Shown: positions 1-9,668 of the stretch, piece after piece
Numbering within the stretch: position 1 is the first letter of the stretch
Layout of the letters: each line of letters starts with the position of its first letter
Source of the DNA: Pseudanabaena sp. FACHB-2040
Lineage (GTDB): Bacteria; Cyanobacteriota; Cyanobacteriia; Phormidesmidales; Phormidesmidaceae
Direction: 5' to 3'
Assembly (NCBI RefSeq): GCF_014696715.1
Contig: NZ_JACJQO010000013.1
Location: 124,001 to 188,000, forward strand
Length of the DNA stretch: 64,000 nucleotides
Translations under genes and position numbers: made by a program
The notes under the pieces: model-generated
The model's database searches: none
Told to the model about the DNA's origin: nothing
What the model saw: only the letters and a program-made list of their open reading frames with translations

Positions 1-374
1 TCTAAACAGACTCGCAGACAGGTCAGATCAAGCTGTACCTGGCTCAGTTCATGGCCCGAATCGTCTTGAAACGTGATTTCTAATGATCGATCTTTTAGCC
101 GGTCGCTAAAGGTTCTTGCTAGCAGAGCAATTTCTGGCAGTTGTGCGAGCGGAACTGCCGTTTGTGTATCAATCTGCTGATTTAGCTCAAGGTCAAAGTA
201 GAGCTCAATCTCTCCCCAGGTTTTGAAGCTGACAACTGCATCTTCGGTAGGGGCCAGATCTTTTAGGGAAATTTGTAGGGGCTGGCCGACAACTAAAATA
301 TCCTCATAACTTCTGCTTTTCTCCCGGCTTAGACGAAGCTCGTTTGAAGTATCGAGCTGAAGTAGATTTCTCAT
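1..374 (-). CDS. Hypothetical protein, N-terminal part (runs off the window)
   Basis: An open frame reads from an ATG at 374 (MRNLLQLDTSNELRL...) to the window edge without a stop, giving 124 residues of the N-terminus. It has no signal peptide or membrane segment and no motif I recognise. Composition is that of a soluble protein, rich in Leu, Asp and Glu. The alternative ATG at 387 is in another frame and stops after 27 codons, so 374 is the better start. The C-terminus and any family assignment lie outside the window. Confidence 0.6.
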   Translation of the reverse strand, partial: MRNLLQLDTSNELRLSREKSRSYEDILVVGQPLQISLKDLAPTEDAVVSFKTWGEIELYFDLELNQQIDTQTAVPLAQLPEIALLARTFSDRLKDRSLEITFQDDSGHELSQVQLDLTCLRVCL

Positions 375-460
375 CAGTTGTGGCCATCGCCTATTGCACC
401 TTTTCTAGGGTCTCATGCCTGATTTTGCAGGTATATCCTCCCTAGTAGAGAGAGCGGCTA

Positions 461-1222
461 CTAATCTTGTTCGACCCAGCGAGGCACGTAGCGCCAGGCT
501 TCGCGCAGCTCGTCGCGGCTGTGGCGGTACTCCGGCAGCTTTTCGCCCACCAGCCGCCAGAAGTTGCGGGAGTGGTCCATGTGAATGGTGTGGCAGAGTT
601 CGTGGACAAAGACGTAGTGCACCAGCGGCGGCGGCAGAAACAGCAGCTTGTAGTTGAGGCTGATGTTTTTATCGGTAGAGCAGCTGGCCCAGCGGGTTTT
701 TTGGCCCCGCACTGAGATGCGGCTAAAGGGCAGGTTAATGACAAAGCTCAGCTCTCGCAGCCAGGGGGCGAACTCGGCGCGGGCTTTGCGGGTGAGCCAC
801 TGGCGCAGTAGGTCACTACAAAGTGCGGGGTCGTCTACGGGGCCTTTGAGGGTGAGGGTGAGGGGGGCGGTTTGGGTCAGCGTGAGCTGGTTGCGAAGGG
901 TCGATTGATAGAGGATATGCCAGGTTTCGTGGCGCGATCGCAACTCAATCGTGCTGGGCTTTTCGTCAAAATGGTCGGGCTCTAGGGCAATTTGCTGGCC
1001 CTGTACACGCTGCACCGTTTTGAGAATCCACTCGCGCCGTCGCTGGATAATGTCGGGCACCCGCTTGGGGTCGAAGCCTTGGGGCACGACAACTTCGACC
1101 GCGCCCTGCAGCGAAATTTTAATCGAGACATGGCGGGCGCGGGCGCTCTCGCGAATTTGATAATCAGGCAGCGCCTGGGGGCGGGCAGAAAATAGGTTTA
1201 GCTGCTCTGTAGAGTCAGCCAT
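461..1222 (-). CDS. YgjP-like (DUF45) zinc metallopeptidase-fold protein
   Basis: Soluble protein of 253 residues. The C-terminal part carries VHELCH (HELCH at about residues 207-211) followed by HMDHSRNFW, the HExxH-plus-downstream-His arrangement of the YgjP/SprT-like (DUF45) family, so zinc binding is expected. The substrate of this family is not established; proteolysis is inferred from the fold. I chose the ATG at 1222 over the in-frame GTG at 1231. It lies 10 nt behind the Nudix stop codon, so the two genes are probably cotranscribed. Confidence 0.85.
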   Translation of the reverse strand: MADSTEQLNLFSARPQALPDYQIRESARARHVSIKISLQGAVEVVVPQGFDPKRVPDIIQRRREWILKTVQRVQGQQIALEPDHFDEKPSTIELRSRHETWHILYQSTLRNQLTLTQTAPLTLTLKGPVDDPALCSDLLRQWLTRKARAEFAPWLRELSFVINLPFSRISVRGQKTRWASCSTDKNISLNYKLLFLPPPLVHYVFVHELCHTIHMDHSRNFWRLVGEKLPEYRHSRDELREAWRYVPRWVEQD

Positions 1223-1232
1223 AGGCAGCACG

Positions 1233-1676
1233 TTAGGACGCCTGTTCTATCCTACGCTGCTCCAGAAAGGAGAGCAAAATCTTTTGGTGAGGCGGGCCAA
1301 GGGGCCGCTCTTCCCCGGCCCGTTCGGAATAACGCTGACCCCGCTGAATGTCCTCGATGCTCCATAGGCCCAAGTCCCAGCCCTCGTTTAGCTCCAGGTT
1401 GGCAACGGGAACTAGCAGCGGCCCATGAAAGACATTGCGGATCACTTGCTCTGTCTCAAGGCGTTCAAACAGCTCTAGATGGGGGGCCTGGTAGCCGATC
1501 TCTTCCTGTAGCTCTCGATAGGCAGCGGTCAGGGGGTCTTCTCCCGGCTCTAAATGGCCGCCAAAAAAAGCCCAGTAACCAGGGAAGAAAATGCCGGGAA
1601 TGTTGTCGCGCAGCTGCAGCAAAAACTGGTCGTCTTGGTAGAGGATTGCGATCGCAACCTCAGGCTTTTGAGCCAT
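1233..1676 (-). CDS. Nudix hydrolase
   Basis: Protein of 147 residues with a perfect Nudix box at residues 40-62 (G-x5-E-x7-REL-Q-EE-I-G). This motif binds the divalent metal that cleaves nucleoside diphosphates linked to another group. The particular substrate (oxidised nucleotide, sugar nucleotide, NADH and so on) cannot be read from the sequence. It lies directly upstream of the YgjP-like gene with a 10-nt gap and is probably the first gene of a two-gene operon. Confidence 0.9.
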   Translation of the reverse strand: MAQKPEVAIAILYQDDQFLLQLRDNIPGIFFPGYWAFFGGHLEPGEDPLTAAYRELQEEIGYQAPHLELFERLETEQVIRNVFHGPLLVPVANLELNEGWDLGLWSIEDIQRGQRYSERAGEERPLGPPHQKILLSFLEQRRIEQAS

Positions 1677-2040
1677 ACAGAAATCCCGATACTGCCGTTA
1701 GAGCTGATTATGCCTGTATTTCGGCCTAGCTTGCGTTGTTAACCACATTTCTCTGCACCTAGAATCACCCAATAGAATCTGCGGATCTGTCTCTCTAGCG
1801 CCTGACTCGGTTTCAGGAGCCTCAGCAGGGCCAGTACCGAAATGAAACGGTTCTCACAACAGGAAGCATTACCCCACTGGCCTTTCCAAATATCTCGGTT
1901 TCTCTAGACGGACTGCTAACGTAAAGATTTCTATCGCAGGCGGTATCCTGCCCTCAGCGAAAAACCCTAGCGAGATAGAGCATGGCCCTTTAGGAGTTTG
2001 CCTAGACTGGAGAGCCAACACCCCACAAAGGACGAAAGGC
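1677..2040. other. Intergenic region between two divergent genes
   Basis: A 364-bp spacer between the Nudix gene (minus) and the DUF2993 gene (plus), so it must hold both promoters. I see no convincing -35/-10 pair, repeat or RNA. An AAAGGA sequence sits about 10 nt before the DUF2993 ATG and can serve as its ribosome binding site. The minus-strand frame crossing this region runs into the DUF2993 gene and is its shadow. Confidence 0.5.
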
Positions 2041-2781
2041 ATGACTGCAGGCGATTCCAGTCTGGGCGACCAGGCAATTAGCAAAGCTGTAGAGATGGGT
2101 CTGAGCACCCAACTTGATGACGCCGAAAAGCTAGACGTTGATGTCCGAACAAATCCTGGTTCGCTAATGAAGGGCGAGGTTGATTCGGTCGAGATTGAAG
2201 GCAAAGGCATGGTTATGAAGGGGGAGTTGCGCACTGAGAAGCTGACGGTTCAGACCGGCAACATTGCAGTCAATCCGCTCAAGGCCGCCTTTGGCCAAAT
2301 TGAGTTGACCCGACCGACCGATGCCAGCACGGTCATGCTCCTTAAGGAAGACGACATCGAGCGGGCATTTAACTCTGAGTACATCAAGAACAAGCTGCAA
2401 AACTTGGAAATTAATGTGGACGGGCAGCCTGTGAGGGTCAACACTCAGCGCGTTGAGTTTAAGCTGCCGGGTGAGGGCAAGGTTGCGATCGCAGCCGATG
2501 TTACCCTGGCCGAGACTGGAGAAAGCAAGCATTTAGCCTTCACCGCTGTCCCCAAAATGGCGCTTAGCGGCCAGCAAGTTGAGCTGCAAGAAGTTCAGCC
2601 CACCACAGGGGGAGACGTCTCTGCGCTGACAAATTGCCTGGTACAGAGCGCTCAGGAACTGCTAGACCTGCGGAACTTTGAGGTGCCTGGTATGGAGCTG
2701 TGCCTCAACCGAGTAGATATCCGGCAGGGCGAAATGGAGCTCAAAGCCGATGCCCGCGTCACCGAATTCCCTGGCGGCTAA
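2041..2781 (+). CDS. DUF2993 (LmeA-family phospholipid-binding) protein
   Basis: Protein of 246 residues matching the cyanobacterial DUF2993 pattern. An N-terminal 'GDQAISKAVEMGLSTQL' segment is followed by a repeated beta-strand region (VDVRTNPGSLMKGEVDSVEIEGKG) and a long C-terminal beta-rich part. The actinobacterial relative LmeA binds phospholipids in the periplasm; the role here is inferred. There is no N-terminal signal peptide, so it is probably cytosolic or peripherally membrane-bound. The gene appears monocistronic, in convergent orientation with the GIY-YIG gene. Confidence 0.8.
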   Translation: MTAGDSSLGDQAISKAVEMGLSTQLDDAEKLDVDVRTNPGSLMKGEVDSVEIEGKGMVMKGELRTEKLTVQTGNIAVNPLKAAFGQIELTRPTDASTVMLLKEDDIERAFNSEYIKNKLQNLEINVDGQPVRVNTQRVEFKLPGEGKVAIAADVTLAETGESKHLAFTAVPKMALSGQQVELQEVQPTTGGDVSALTNCLVQSAQELLDLRNFEVPGMELCLNRVDIRQGEMELKADARVTEFPGG

Positions 2782-2878
2782 TTCTCGCCTGCACCTGTAG
2801 GGCGGGCACTGCCCATCGCCCCGCCAGCTAACTTTAGGCTTCCATTTCAGCCGGGACAGCGATCTGCCTCGGCTGAGA

Positions 2879-3418
2879 TCATTTCAAATCCAGTAGGCCC
2901 TCTTCCTTGAGCTTGGGGTTAAACCGCAGATCCATCTGCACGCCGCGAGCCTTAAGCTTTTCCAGCAGTTCCGCCTCTACCCGACGGGCCAACTGCTTTA
3001 AGTATTTGATCTGAGCAATTTCTTCCAGGGCCGCATAGTCTGCCTTGTCCTGCTCCGTCAGAGTCAGCTTGGCATCAATTGGCTGGTTCCAGGCTGCAGC
3101 CGCTGCTCCATTACCGGGCGGCACCGAGCCGTTTTGTTCAATCCACCCGTTGCGAATCTCTTCCAAAAGAGTCCGGCTGGGTCGCTCCACTAGCTGCACC
3201 TTAATCCAGTGGCAGCTATCCGGCTGACGTACCAAATGCTGCTTTAAGCTCAAGTAGACATCGCGAGAATAGCCAACATACTGCAGACTTTGAGCCGCAT
3301 CATAAATTGCGTAGATGCCCACCTTGCCCTGCCACTGTTCAGAAATCAGGCCCTCCTGCGTGAGGTAGGGAACAGCTTCAAGGCTCTCTAAGGTGGGGTT
3401 TGGCAGTTGGGAAGTCAT
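2879..3418 (-). CDS. GIY-YIG nuclease-domain protein
   Basis: Protein of 179 residues. GIY is at residues 34-36 and YVG at 47-49, followed by SRDV (candidate catalytic Arg 52). This is the core of the GIY-YIG nuclease fold. The C-terminal half is helical and charged, with no recognised second domain. Short stand-alone GIY-YIG proteins of this kind are common in cyanobacteria with unknown substrates. It is not linked to any restriction or intron element here, so a mobile-element role is not supported. Confidence 0.8.
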   Translation of the reverse strand: MTSQLPNPTLESLEAVPYLTQEGLISEQWQGKVGIYAIYDAAQSLQYVGYSRDVYLSLKQHLVRQPDSCHWIKVQLVERPSRTLLEEIRNGWIEQNGSVPPGNGAAAAAWNQPIDAKLTLTEQDKADYAALEEIAQIKYLKQLARRVEAELLEKLKARGVQMDLRFNPKLKEEGLLDLK

Positions 3419-3634
3419 CGTTCAGGCAATCAACTCAATGGGCCGGGCTTGAAGATCTTAGCCCTCCACGCCAAAGGCGGTAACTTTGGCGTAAAGAATC
3501 GTGTTCTCACCGTATACCTTGCAGCCAAAACCTTCTCAACCCCTCTACTCAAAGCAAGGAACGTTGAGTCATAGCGCATAGCTGTGCAGGATAATGGCTG
3601 GGCAGTCCCAGTTAGTTCTACCGGCTTAAACACT

Positions 3635-3751
3635 ATGAAATCATTTTGGGATGTTGTGAATGTGGCGATCACCGTCGTCCTGCTGTCGTTTATTGGCCTC
3701 AGCCTGTTTCGGCTGACGGTATTGTTTCTGCGATCGCAAAATCTGATATAA
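3635..3751 (+). CDS. Small single-span membrane protein (38 residues)
   Basis: ATG at 3635, stop TAA at 3749-3751. The peptide has a short polar N-terminus (MKSFWDVVN), a hydrophobic stretch of about 22 residues, an Arg, a second short hydrophobic run and a polar tail (LRSQNLI). This is the shape of the tiny single-helix subunits common in thylakoid complexes. It does not match PetG, PetL, PetM, PetN, PsaM, PsbX or Psb30 as I remember them. No clear Shine-Dalgarno sequence precedes it. It sits in an otherwise empty spacer of about 420 bp between two minus-strand genes; the rest of that spacer shows nothing else. Confidence 0.45.
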   Translation: MKSFWDVVNVAITVVLLSFIGLSLFRLTVLFLRSQNLI

Positions 3752-3837
3752 CCCTCCTCAGCTCAAGGCTTACGCCCCCTAAGAAACCTAGGCATCATCG
3801 AAGATCTGCGGGGCTGCTACCGACGGCTTGAGCCAGG

Positions 3838-4851
3838 CTAAGACAAACCTTGCACTGAGGAATTGAGCGGTCTCTGACGGCGGCAGTACTGCACCAGCAG
3901 CACAAAGATGACGGTGCCCACAATATACTTCACCCCGTTAGGAATCCAGAGCTGAGGCGAGAAAAAGCCCTCAATCATACCGGCAATCACCAGCATAGGA
4001 ATGATGCCGTACACCAGCTTGGCGGCCTGCAGTCCGTAGACCTTGAGCGCATCGCGGCGGCGATACTGGCCCGGCAGCAAAATCGCTCGACCTAGCAGCA
4101 GGCCCGCGCCCCCAGCAAAGAAAATAGCGGGCAGCTCTAGCGCCCCGTGGGGAAACACAAAGGCCCACAGGTCATAGGCCAGGTTTGTCTGCGCCACCAG
4201 AGCCCCGACCGAGCCAATCATCAGACCATTCACGACCAGCAGATACACCGTAAAGCCACCCGGAGGAGTCAGTAGCGGAATCTCCGGCATAAACATTGTG
4301 ATGCCGCCAATGATGGCCTGCAGCGAAACCACAATGTTGTTGATCATGATGGCGCTAGAGGCCACCGGCTCAACGCCCAAGATAGAAACAGTCCAGAGTT
4401 CTTGAGTTTCTCTCACCGTTTCGACAAAACTGGCACCCAACATCAGCGTCATAAAGGCCGGGTCTTGCCAGGAGTACCACCAGCCCAACAGTCCCCCCAG
4501 CCCAAACAGCAGCGTTGCCAGTGCAATGTAGACCCAGCTCTGCCGCACCACCTCCGGAAAGCCGTAGCGGCAAAAGTCTGATAAGGCTTGCCATTCCTGC
4601 CGCCGCGACCCCTGATAGATCTGGCTGTAGCTGCGGCTGGTCAAGCGCTGCAAATCCTGAAGCACGCTCTGCCCGACGCTGTGGCTCTTAGCGCGGGCTA
4701 AGTCAGCTGATACCGAACGGTAGAGGCTGGCCAGATGGCGAATCTGCTCACTAGTCAGAGATTGAATTCCTTTTTTCTCTGCCTGGTTTAAGAGCTGCTC
4801 TAGCTGCCGCCAGCTCTTTTCCCGCCGGGCCATCCACCGCTGAATATTCAT
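3838..4851 (-). CDS. SpoIIM-family (DUF95) integral membrane protein
   Basis: Protein of 337 residues. A cytosolic helical N-terminus (MNIQRWMARREKSWRQLEQLL) resembles the conserved start of cyanobacterial 'stage II sporulation protein M' homologues. Several membrane spans follow from about residue 110 on, including a long hydrophobic GGLLGWWYSW region. These organisms do not sporulate; the family is widespread and its non-sporulation role is unknown. The divergent neighbours are a membrane protein and an RDD protein, a grouping seen with SpoIIM homologues in many bacteria. Confidence 0.85.
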   Translation of the reverse strand: MNIQRWMARREKSWRQLEQLLNQAEKKGIQSLTSEQIRHLASLYRSVSADLARAKSHSVGQSVLQDLQRLTSRSYSQIYQGSRRQEWQALSDFCRYGFPEVVRQSWVYIALATLLFGLGGLLGWWYSWQDPAFMTLMLGASFVETVRETQELWTVSILGVEPVASSAIMINNIVVSLQAIIGGITMFMPEIPLLTPPGGFTVYLLVVNGLMIGSVGALVAQTNLAYDLWAFVFPHGALELPAIFFAGGAGLLLGRAILLPGQYRRRDALKVYGLQAAKLVYGIIPMLVIAGMIEGFFSPQLWIPNGVKYIVGTVIFVLLVQYCRRQRPLNSSVQGLS

Positions 4852-4934
4852 AAAGTTTGCCGAAAAATCCGGGTGCTTGAGACTGTCTCTAAGATACCCT
4901 CAAGATACCTGCAATCCGTTTGGGAGAGAGGGCT

Positions 4935-5903
4935 ATGGCTCCTTCAGACAGTCGCCCAGATCAGTTAGGCCCTTTAAATCCCGGCAATGTTGTCAGTGCG
5001 GGTCTACGGCTGTACCGCGATCGCCTCAAGATGTACCTCAGGCTTTCTGTGATTGCCAATCTTTGGCTGCTGGGGGGGCTGCTAGCTTGGGTTTTAGTAA
5101 CGGTCATCCTGGGAGGGGTGCTTTCCTTAGCGGGTAATGAGGTGTGGGGATTTCTAGGAGGCGGCATCGGTTTTTTGATTGGGCTGGTGCCCTTTTTCTA
5201 TGGCCTTGCCCAGTTTTTTATGTTGTCTGCGGTGATGTCTCGGCTGGCTTTTCAGCAGCTCATCGATCAGCCAGAAACAGCTACGGCAGCACAAGCCGGT
5301 ACCAAGCCTAAGCTATGGGATTTCCTGAAGCTGGGCCTGCTGATTCTGCTGCTGTTAGTGGTTGGCTATTTTGCCTTAGGAATTGTGGCAACAATTTTGG
5401 GGCTGCTGGTCGGTTTCTTGACTGGTGGGATTCTCTCAGCAGTCTTTGGCTCTGATATTGGCGCTGTCATTGGCATCGTGTTGGGGGGTTTGGTGGGCTT
5501 GGCCGTTGTGGTGATCGGTTTGATCTGGCTGGTTTCCCGTCTTTTAATCGCCGAGGTACCGTTAGCAGTTGAGACTGAAACAAGAGCTAGTGACGGTATT
5601 TCGCGGAGCTGGAGTCTGACAAAAACCTCAGTGCTGCGAATTCAGTTTGTCGTCACAGCGGCCTTTCTGATTACGCTGCCTTTGATTTTGTTTAGTAGCT
5701 ACATCCCCCAGCTCTTCATGCTTCGCTTGGAGGCAGGTTCTACTGCCTACTGGGTACTCTACGGCATTAACCTGGTGGTCAGTTTTTTGGGCAACATGGT
5801 GGTCATGCCCCTTTGGCAAACCATCAAAGGGGTGCTTTACTACGATCTGCGCAGCCGCCGCGAAGGACTGGATCTGCAGCTTCGACCCTCAAGCGACTAT
5901 TGA
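4935..5903 (+). CDS. Multi-span membrane protein (hypothetical)
   Basis: Protein of 322 residues with about six membrane segments. It opens with MAPSDSRPDQLGPLNPGNVVSAG and then 'LRLYRDRLKMYLRLS', a pattern typical of cyanobacterial proteins resembling the membrane domain of glycerophosphodiester phosphodiesterases. No catalytic domain is present. I chose the ATG at 4935, preceded by a purine-rich GGGAGAGAGG, over an in-frame TTG at 4920. The next gene (RDD) follows after about 35 nt and is probably cotranscribed. Confidence 0.75.
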   Translation: MAPSDSRPDQLGPLNPGNVVSAGLRLYRDRLKMYLRLSVIANLWLLGGLLAWVLVTVILGGVLSLAGNEVWGFLGGGIGFLIGLVPFFYGLAQFFMLSAVMSRLAFQQLIDQPETATAAQAGTKPKLWDFLKLGLLILLLLVVGYFALGIVATILGLLVGFLTGGILSAVFGSDIGAVIGIVLGGLVGLAVVVIGLIWLVSRLLIAEVPLAVETETRASDGISRSWSLTKTSVLRIQFVVTAAFLITLPLILFSSYIPQLFMLRLEAGSTAYWVLYGINLVVSFLGNMVVMPLWQTIKGVLYYDLRSRREGLDLQLRPSSDY

Positions 5904-5937
5904 GCCTTCATTGCAGCGAGTCACGGCATCCGGAGCT

Positions 5938-6750
5938 ATGGGTCTATTCAACACCATCACAATTCGTACCCCTGAAAGCGTTGAACTGGAGTTTACGCTA
6001 GCAGGCATCGGCAGCCGCGCCGTTGCCCTGCTGATTGACTACACGATTCTTACCCTGACGCTGGTGGCGCTGCTGCTGCTGTGGCTGTTTTTGTTATTTC
6101 AGCTAGCTGATGTTGAGGTGTTGTTCAATCTGCAGACAGAAACTCTGCAGCTCTGGCTGACAGCCATTTTTAGCGTTAGCCTCTTTGCGCTTTATATTGG
6201 CTATTTCGTCGGCTTTGAAACTGGCTGGTACGGGCAAACTCCCGGCAAACGCTTCGCCAAAATCCGCGTTATCCGCGATGATGCTCAGCCGGAAAGGTTA
6301 TTTCAGGCGACGTTGAGATCGCTCTTGCGCCCCATCGACGATATTTTGTTTATCGGCTTCTTCTGCATCTTGCTCAGCCCCCGCGAGAAACGCCTTGGTG
6401 ACTGGCTAGCGGGCACGCTGGTGGTGCAGACTGATCCGAGTACAGCGGGGGGTGCGATCGCAGTGGGGGAGAGATCGCGTGCGATCGCAGCCGATCTGCT
6501 CAACCTAGCCGACTTTACCAAAGTTCTGCCCGACGACTTTGCTACTGTGCGAGAGTACCTACAGCGCCGCTCCAGCATGACCGAAAAGGCTCAAGGTGAG
6601 GTCAGTCTGTATTTGGCCCGTCGTTTAAGAGACCAGTTAGACCTAGCCTCCCTCCCCACCGACATGACTGCCGATACGTTTTTAGAAGCGCTCTATTGGG
6701 GGTATCAGGAGGGCGGCGAGAAAGGCTCAGGGGTAAGGGAAGAGGGGTAG
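5938..6750 (+). CDS. RDD-family membrane protein
   Basis: Protein of 270 residues. The N-terminus (FNTITIRTPESVELEFTLAGIGSRAVALLIDYTIL) has the conserved R/D arrangement of RDD proteins. Two or three membrane spans follow, then TPGKRFAKIRVI and LRPIDD. The last 100 residues form a soluble helical tail. The biochemical function of the family is unsettled (transport and stress roles are reported for some members). The start is the ATG at 5938, just after CCGGAG; a TTG at 5911 is an alternative. Confidence 0.85.
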   Translation: MGLFNTITIRTPESVELEFTLAGIGSRAVALLIDYTILTLTLVALLLLWLFLLFQLADVEVLFNLQTETLQLWLTAIFSVSLFALYIGYFVGFETGWYGQTPGKRFAKIRVIRDDAQPERLFQATLRSLLRPIDDILFIGFFCILLSPREKRLGDWLAGTLVVQTDPSTAGGAIAVGERSRAIAADLLNLADFTKVLPDDFATVREYLQRRSSMTEKAQGEVSLYLARRLRDQLDLASLPTDMTADTFLEALYWGYQEGGEKGSGVREEG

Positions 6751-6824
6751 GGCTGAAAGAAACTCAGTTCCTAGAAGAGGCAGGTTTCCTTATTTGGTAA
6801 GATCAAGGGCTTGCAGTTGATTGA

Positions 6825-7850
<1,026 letters not shown>

Positions 7851-7907
7851 TCAGCCCCACAGCACGTGTGAGGACATCGCTACGAGCTGAACCTCCCAAA
7901 ATACAAG

Positions 7908-7943
7908 AAGCGTTCCTAGGAACTTATCCAGGAACGCTTTTTA
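7908..7943 (+). terminator. Intrinsic terminator behind ilvC
   Basis: Perfect 10-bp stem (AAGCGTTCCT at 7908-7917 with AGGAACGCTT at 7930-7939) and a 12-nt loop, followed by a T run. It lies about 60 nt after the ilvC stop codon. Confidence 0.85.
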
Positions 7944-7984
7944 ATCGCTGAAATGCTTTAAATTCCCCAAAATTCTCGTTTGTA

Positions 7985-8293
7985 TTACCCCCGAAGACGT
8001 TTGGCAATTGCCGGTAAACTCATTGCTACTGCTGCTCCCATGCCTGCGTAGGCTCCCGTTGCTGCGCCATCAAGTCTTTGCTGGGCGGCATCAAAGTGAA
8101 ACTGCTGATCTCCCGCCTCGGCTCTCATCTCAAATTCAGCGCCAGTTCCACCCACTACGACTCCCAAAATTCCCATTAAGAGAATAAACAGGCAAGCTTT
8201 CTGTTCGACAGGTAAGTTCGACAGCTTTGCAGCTGGCTTATTGCTTCTCTTACCGTTGCGCCCGTTGTTTGCAATCATATTGTTTGACTTCAT
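7985..8293 (-). CDS. Small hypothetical protein with hydrophobic segments
   Basis: Protein of 102 residues. It has a basic N-terminus (NNGRNGKRSNKPAAKLSN), a hydrophobic stretch (ACLFILLMGILGVVVGGTG), a charged middle, and a small Gly/Ala-rich hydrophobic C-terminal segment ending in KRLRG. AAAGGG sits about 7 nt before the ATG at 8293, which supports translation. I recognise no family. It is convergent with ilvC across the terminator. Confidence 0.6.
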   Translation of the reverse strand: MKSNNMIANNGRNGKRSNKPAAKLSNLPVEQKACLFILLMGILGVVVGGTGAEFEMRAEAGDQQFHFDAAQQRLDGAATGAYAGMGAAVAMSLPAIAKRLRG

Positions 8294-8686
8294 AAACTAC
8301 CCTTTCGCTGATAGGCCGGCCAAAATAGCTGCCTATTTAGGATTCAGCGACTCCAGCCACTATTCCGCAAGAAATATTCCCTACGGTATAGGCAGGATGC
8401 CCCCAATTGTAGGATCTATATCAGCTTCTGCGGGAGAGTTGGTTGGAAAACCAATTATGGGTGAAGAAGTCTTAAAGACAGCGGTGCCTACTGCTGAATT
8501 CGCTAAGGCCAACAGCATGATTGCGTCTTGCCAAACTGTATCCTAGGAACCAGTTTGTTCTAGAGAACTACTCATGCTGCTTCTTCAGCTGTGCTGCTGT
8601 AGCTGGCTTCGATTCCGCCTAGGAGACGTTGACTGAGCGGGCTGAAGAGGACATTTGCACATTTGCATTCTGCTGGAAAGATAGTG
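8294..8686. other. Gene-poor spacer
   Basis: A 393-bp stretch upstream of the small hypothetical gene. A 45-codon frame on the minus strand (8381-8518) reads a plausible peptide but has no ribosome binding site or family match. The plus-strand frame of 101 codons overlaps the neighbouring gene antisense. I annotate neither. No repeat or clear promoter was found. Confidence 0.4.
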
Positions 8687-9553
8687 TTAAAGCGCCACAG
8701 CTACCTGACTGTTAGCTCGCTCAACTACAGTCACAAATTCCAGCATGATTGATGTCAGCTTTTCTGGATACCAAAGCCCCCATTCATGACACCCTTCCTC
8801 TACCGTCGTCAGTTCGGCATTCGGAATCGTGTTAGCCATTTCCTGAGCAATTTCCATAGGAATTGTAGTGTCTTTGTCTGACCAAACCAGCAGGCAGCGC
8901 GCTTGGACTTTGGGCATGAGGGGTCTGAGGTCAGCCTGGAGCGAAAGCAGCAGTGCCCAAACAACGTTTCCCGTGTTAAACAGCAGGTTGTAAGTAAACG
9001 CCTGAGGAATATCCCAAAATTTGAGCTTTAACCTGGGGAGAAAGGTCTGAACCGTCATCTCAATTGCTCGACGGGGCACAATTTGCAGGATGGATTCTAC
9101 CGGAATGCCTGTGCTGCCGATGAGAACTGCGCTTTTGACACGCTCTGGCGCAAGGGCTGCGATCGCAATTGCTAGCCCTCCCCCCAGCGAGTGCCCCGCC
9201 AGATGCACCTGCTTTAGTCCCAGCACATCTAGAAACTGAATCAGCAGCTGCGCGTAGCTCTCATAATCTGGAATCAGTTGAGAGTAAGACGAGCGGGCGA
9301 AGCTGGGCAGGTCTGGGGCCAGAACAGGGTGCTTCTGAGCCAGCAGTTCAAGGATTTCCTGATAGGGGTCGGTGGAAATACCCCACCCATGCAGAAACAG
9401 AATGGGGGTTTGGTCAAACTGAACTCCCCCCTGCTGGTAGAAAATGCTGGAGTGAGTGAGATCAACCCTATGGCTGGTCAACTGGGGCGGCAATGTCAGT
9501 ACCTCACTTAGAACTGGGGTGGGTATGCTCTGTACTTTCCAGCTTAAGGACAC
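8687..9553 (-). CDS. Alpha/beta-fold hydrolase
   Basis: Protein of 288 residues with the oxyanion-loop motif LHGWG (about residues 54-58) and the nucleophile elbow GHSLGG (Ser 122). A WSDKDTTIP segment supplies the acid and the EGCHEWGLW segment supplies the catalytic His. The complete triad indicates an active esterase or related hydrolase; the substrate is unknown. It is divergent from the transaldolase-like gene, and the shared spacer holds an inverted repeat (9579-9601). Confidence 0.85.
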   Translation of the reverse strand: MSLSWKVQSIPTPVLSEVLTLPPQLTSHRVDLTHSSIFYQQGGVQFDQTPILFLHGWGISTDPYQEILELLAQKHPVLAPDLPSFARSSYSQLIPDYESYAQLLIQFLDVLGLKQVHLAGHSLGGGLAIAIAALAPERVKSAVLIGSTGIPVESILQIVPRRAIEMTVQTFLPRLKLKFWDIPQAFTYNLLFNTGNVVWALLLSLQADLRPLMPKVQARCLLVWSDKDTTIPMEIAQEMANTIPNAELTTVEEGCHEWGLWYPEKLTSIMLEFVTVVERANSQVAVAL

Positions 9554-9578
9554 TTAATATTTTGTAAACCTTTCTAAA

Positions 9579-9601
9579 GAACGATCCCATTAGGAGCGTT
9601 C
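9579..9601. promoter_or_regulatory. Inverted repeat in a divergent promoter region
   Basis: GAACGATCC (9579-9587) faces GGAGCGTTC (9593-9601), eight of nine positions pairing. It lies in the 115-bp spacer between the divergent alpha/beta hydrolase and transaldolase-like genes. It could be an operator or a small hairpin; no regulator is identified. Confidence 0.3.
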
Positions 9602-9668
9602 CTGATTCACTCACAGTCAATCAATCTGCAATAGGCTATAGCAGGCATTTCTAACGGCTGAAATTTTT

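Noticed and set aside
2879-3418. Intron or homing-endonuclease interpretation of the GIY-YIG gene
   Set aside because: Stand-alone gene with no intron structure, inverted repeats or interrupted host gene around it.
3430-3672. 80-codon minus-strand frame
   Set aside because: No ribosome binding site or family; it overlaps the better-supported small membrane ORF on the plus strand.
8241-8546. 101-codon plus-strand frame
   Set aside because: Overlaps the start of the small hypothetical gene antisense; no ribosome binding site and no family.
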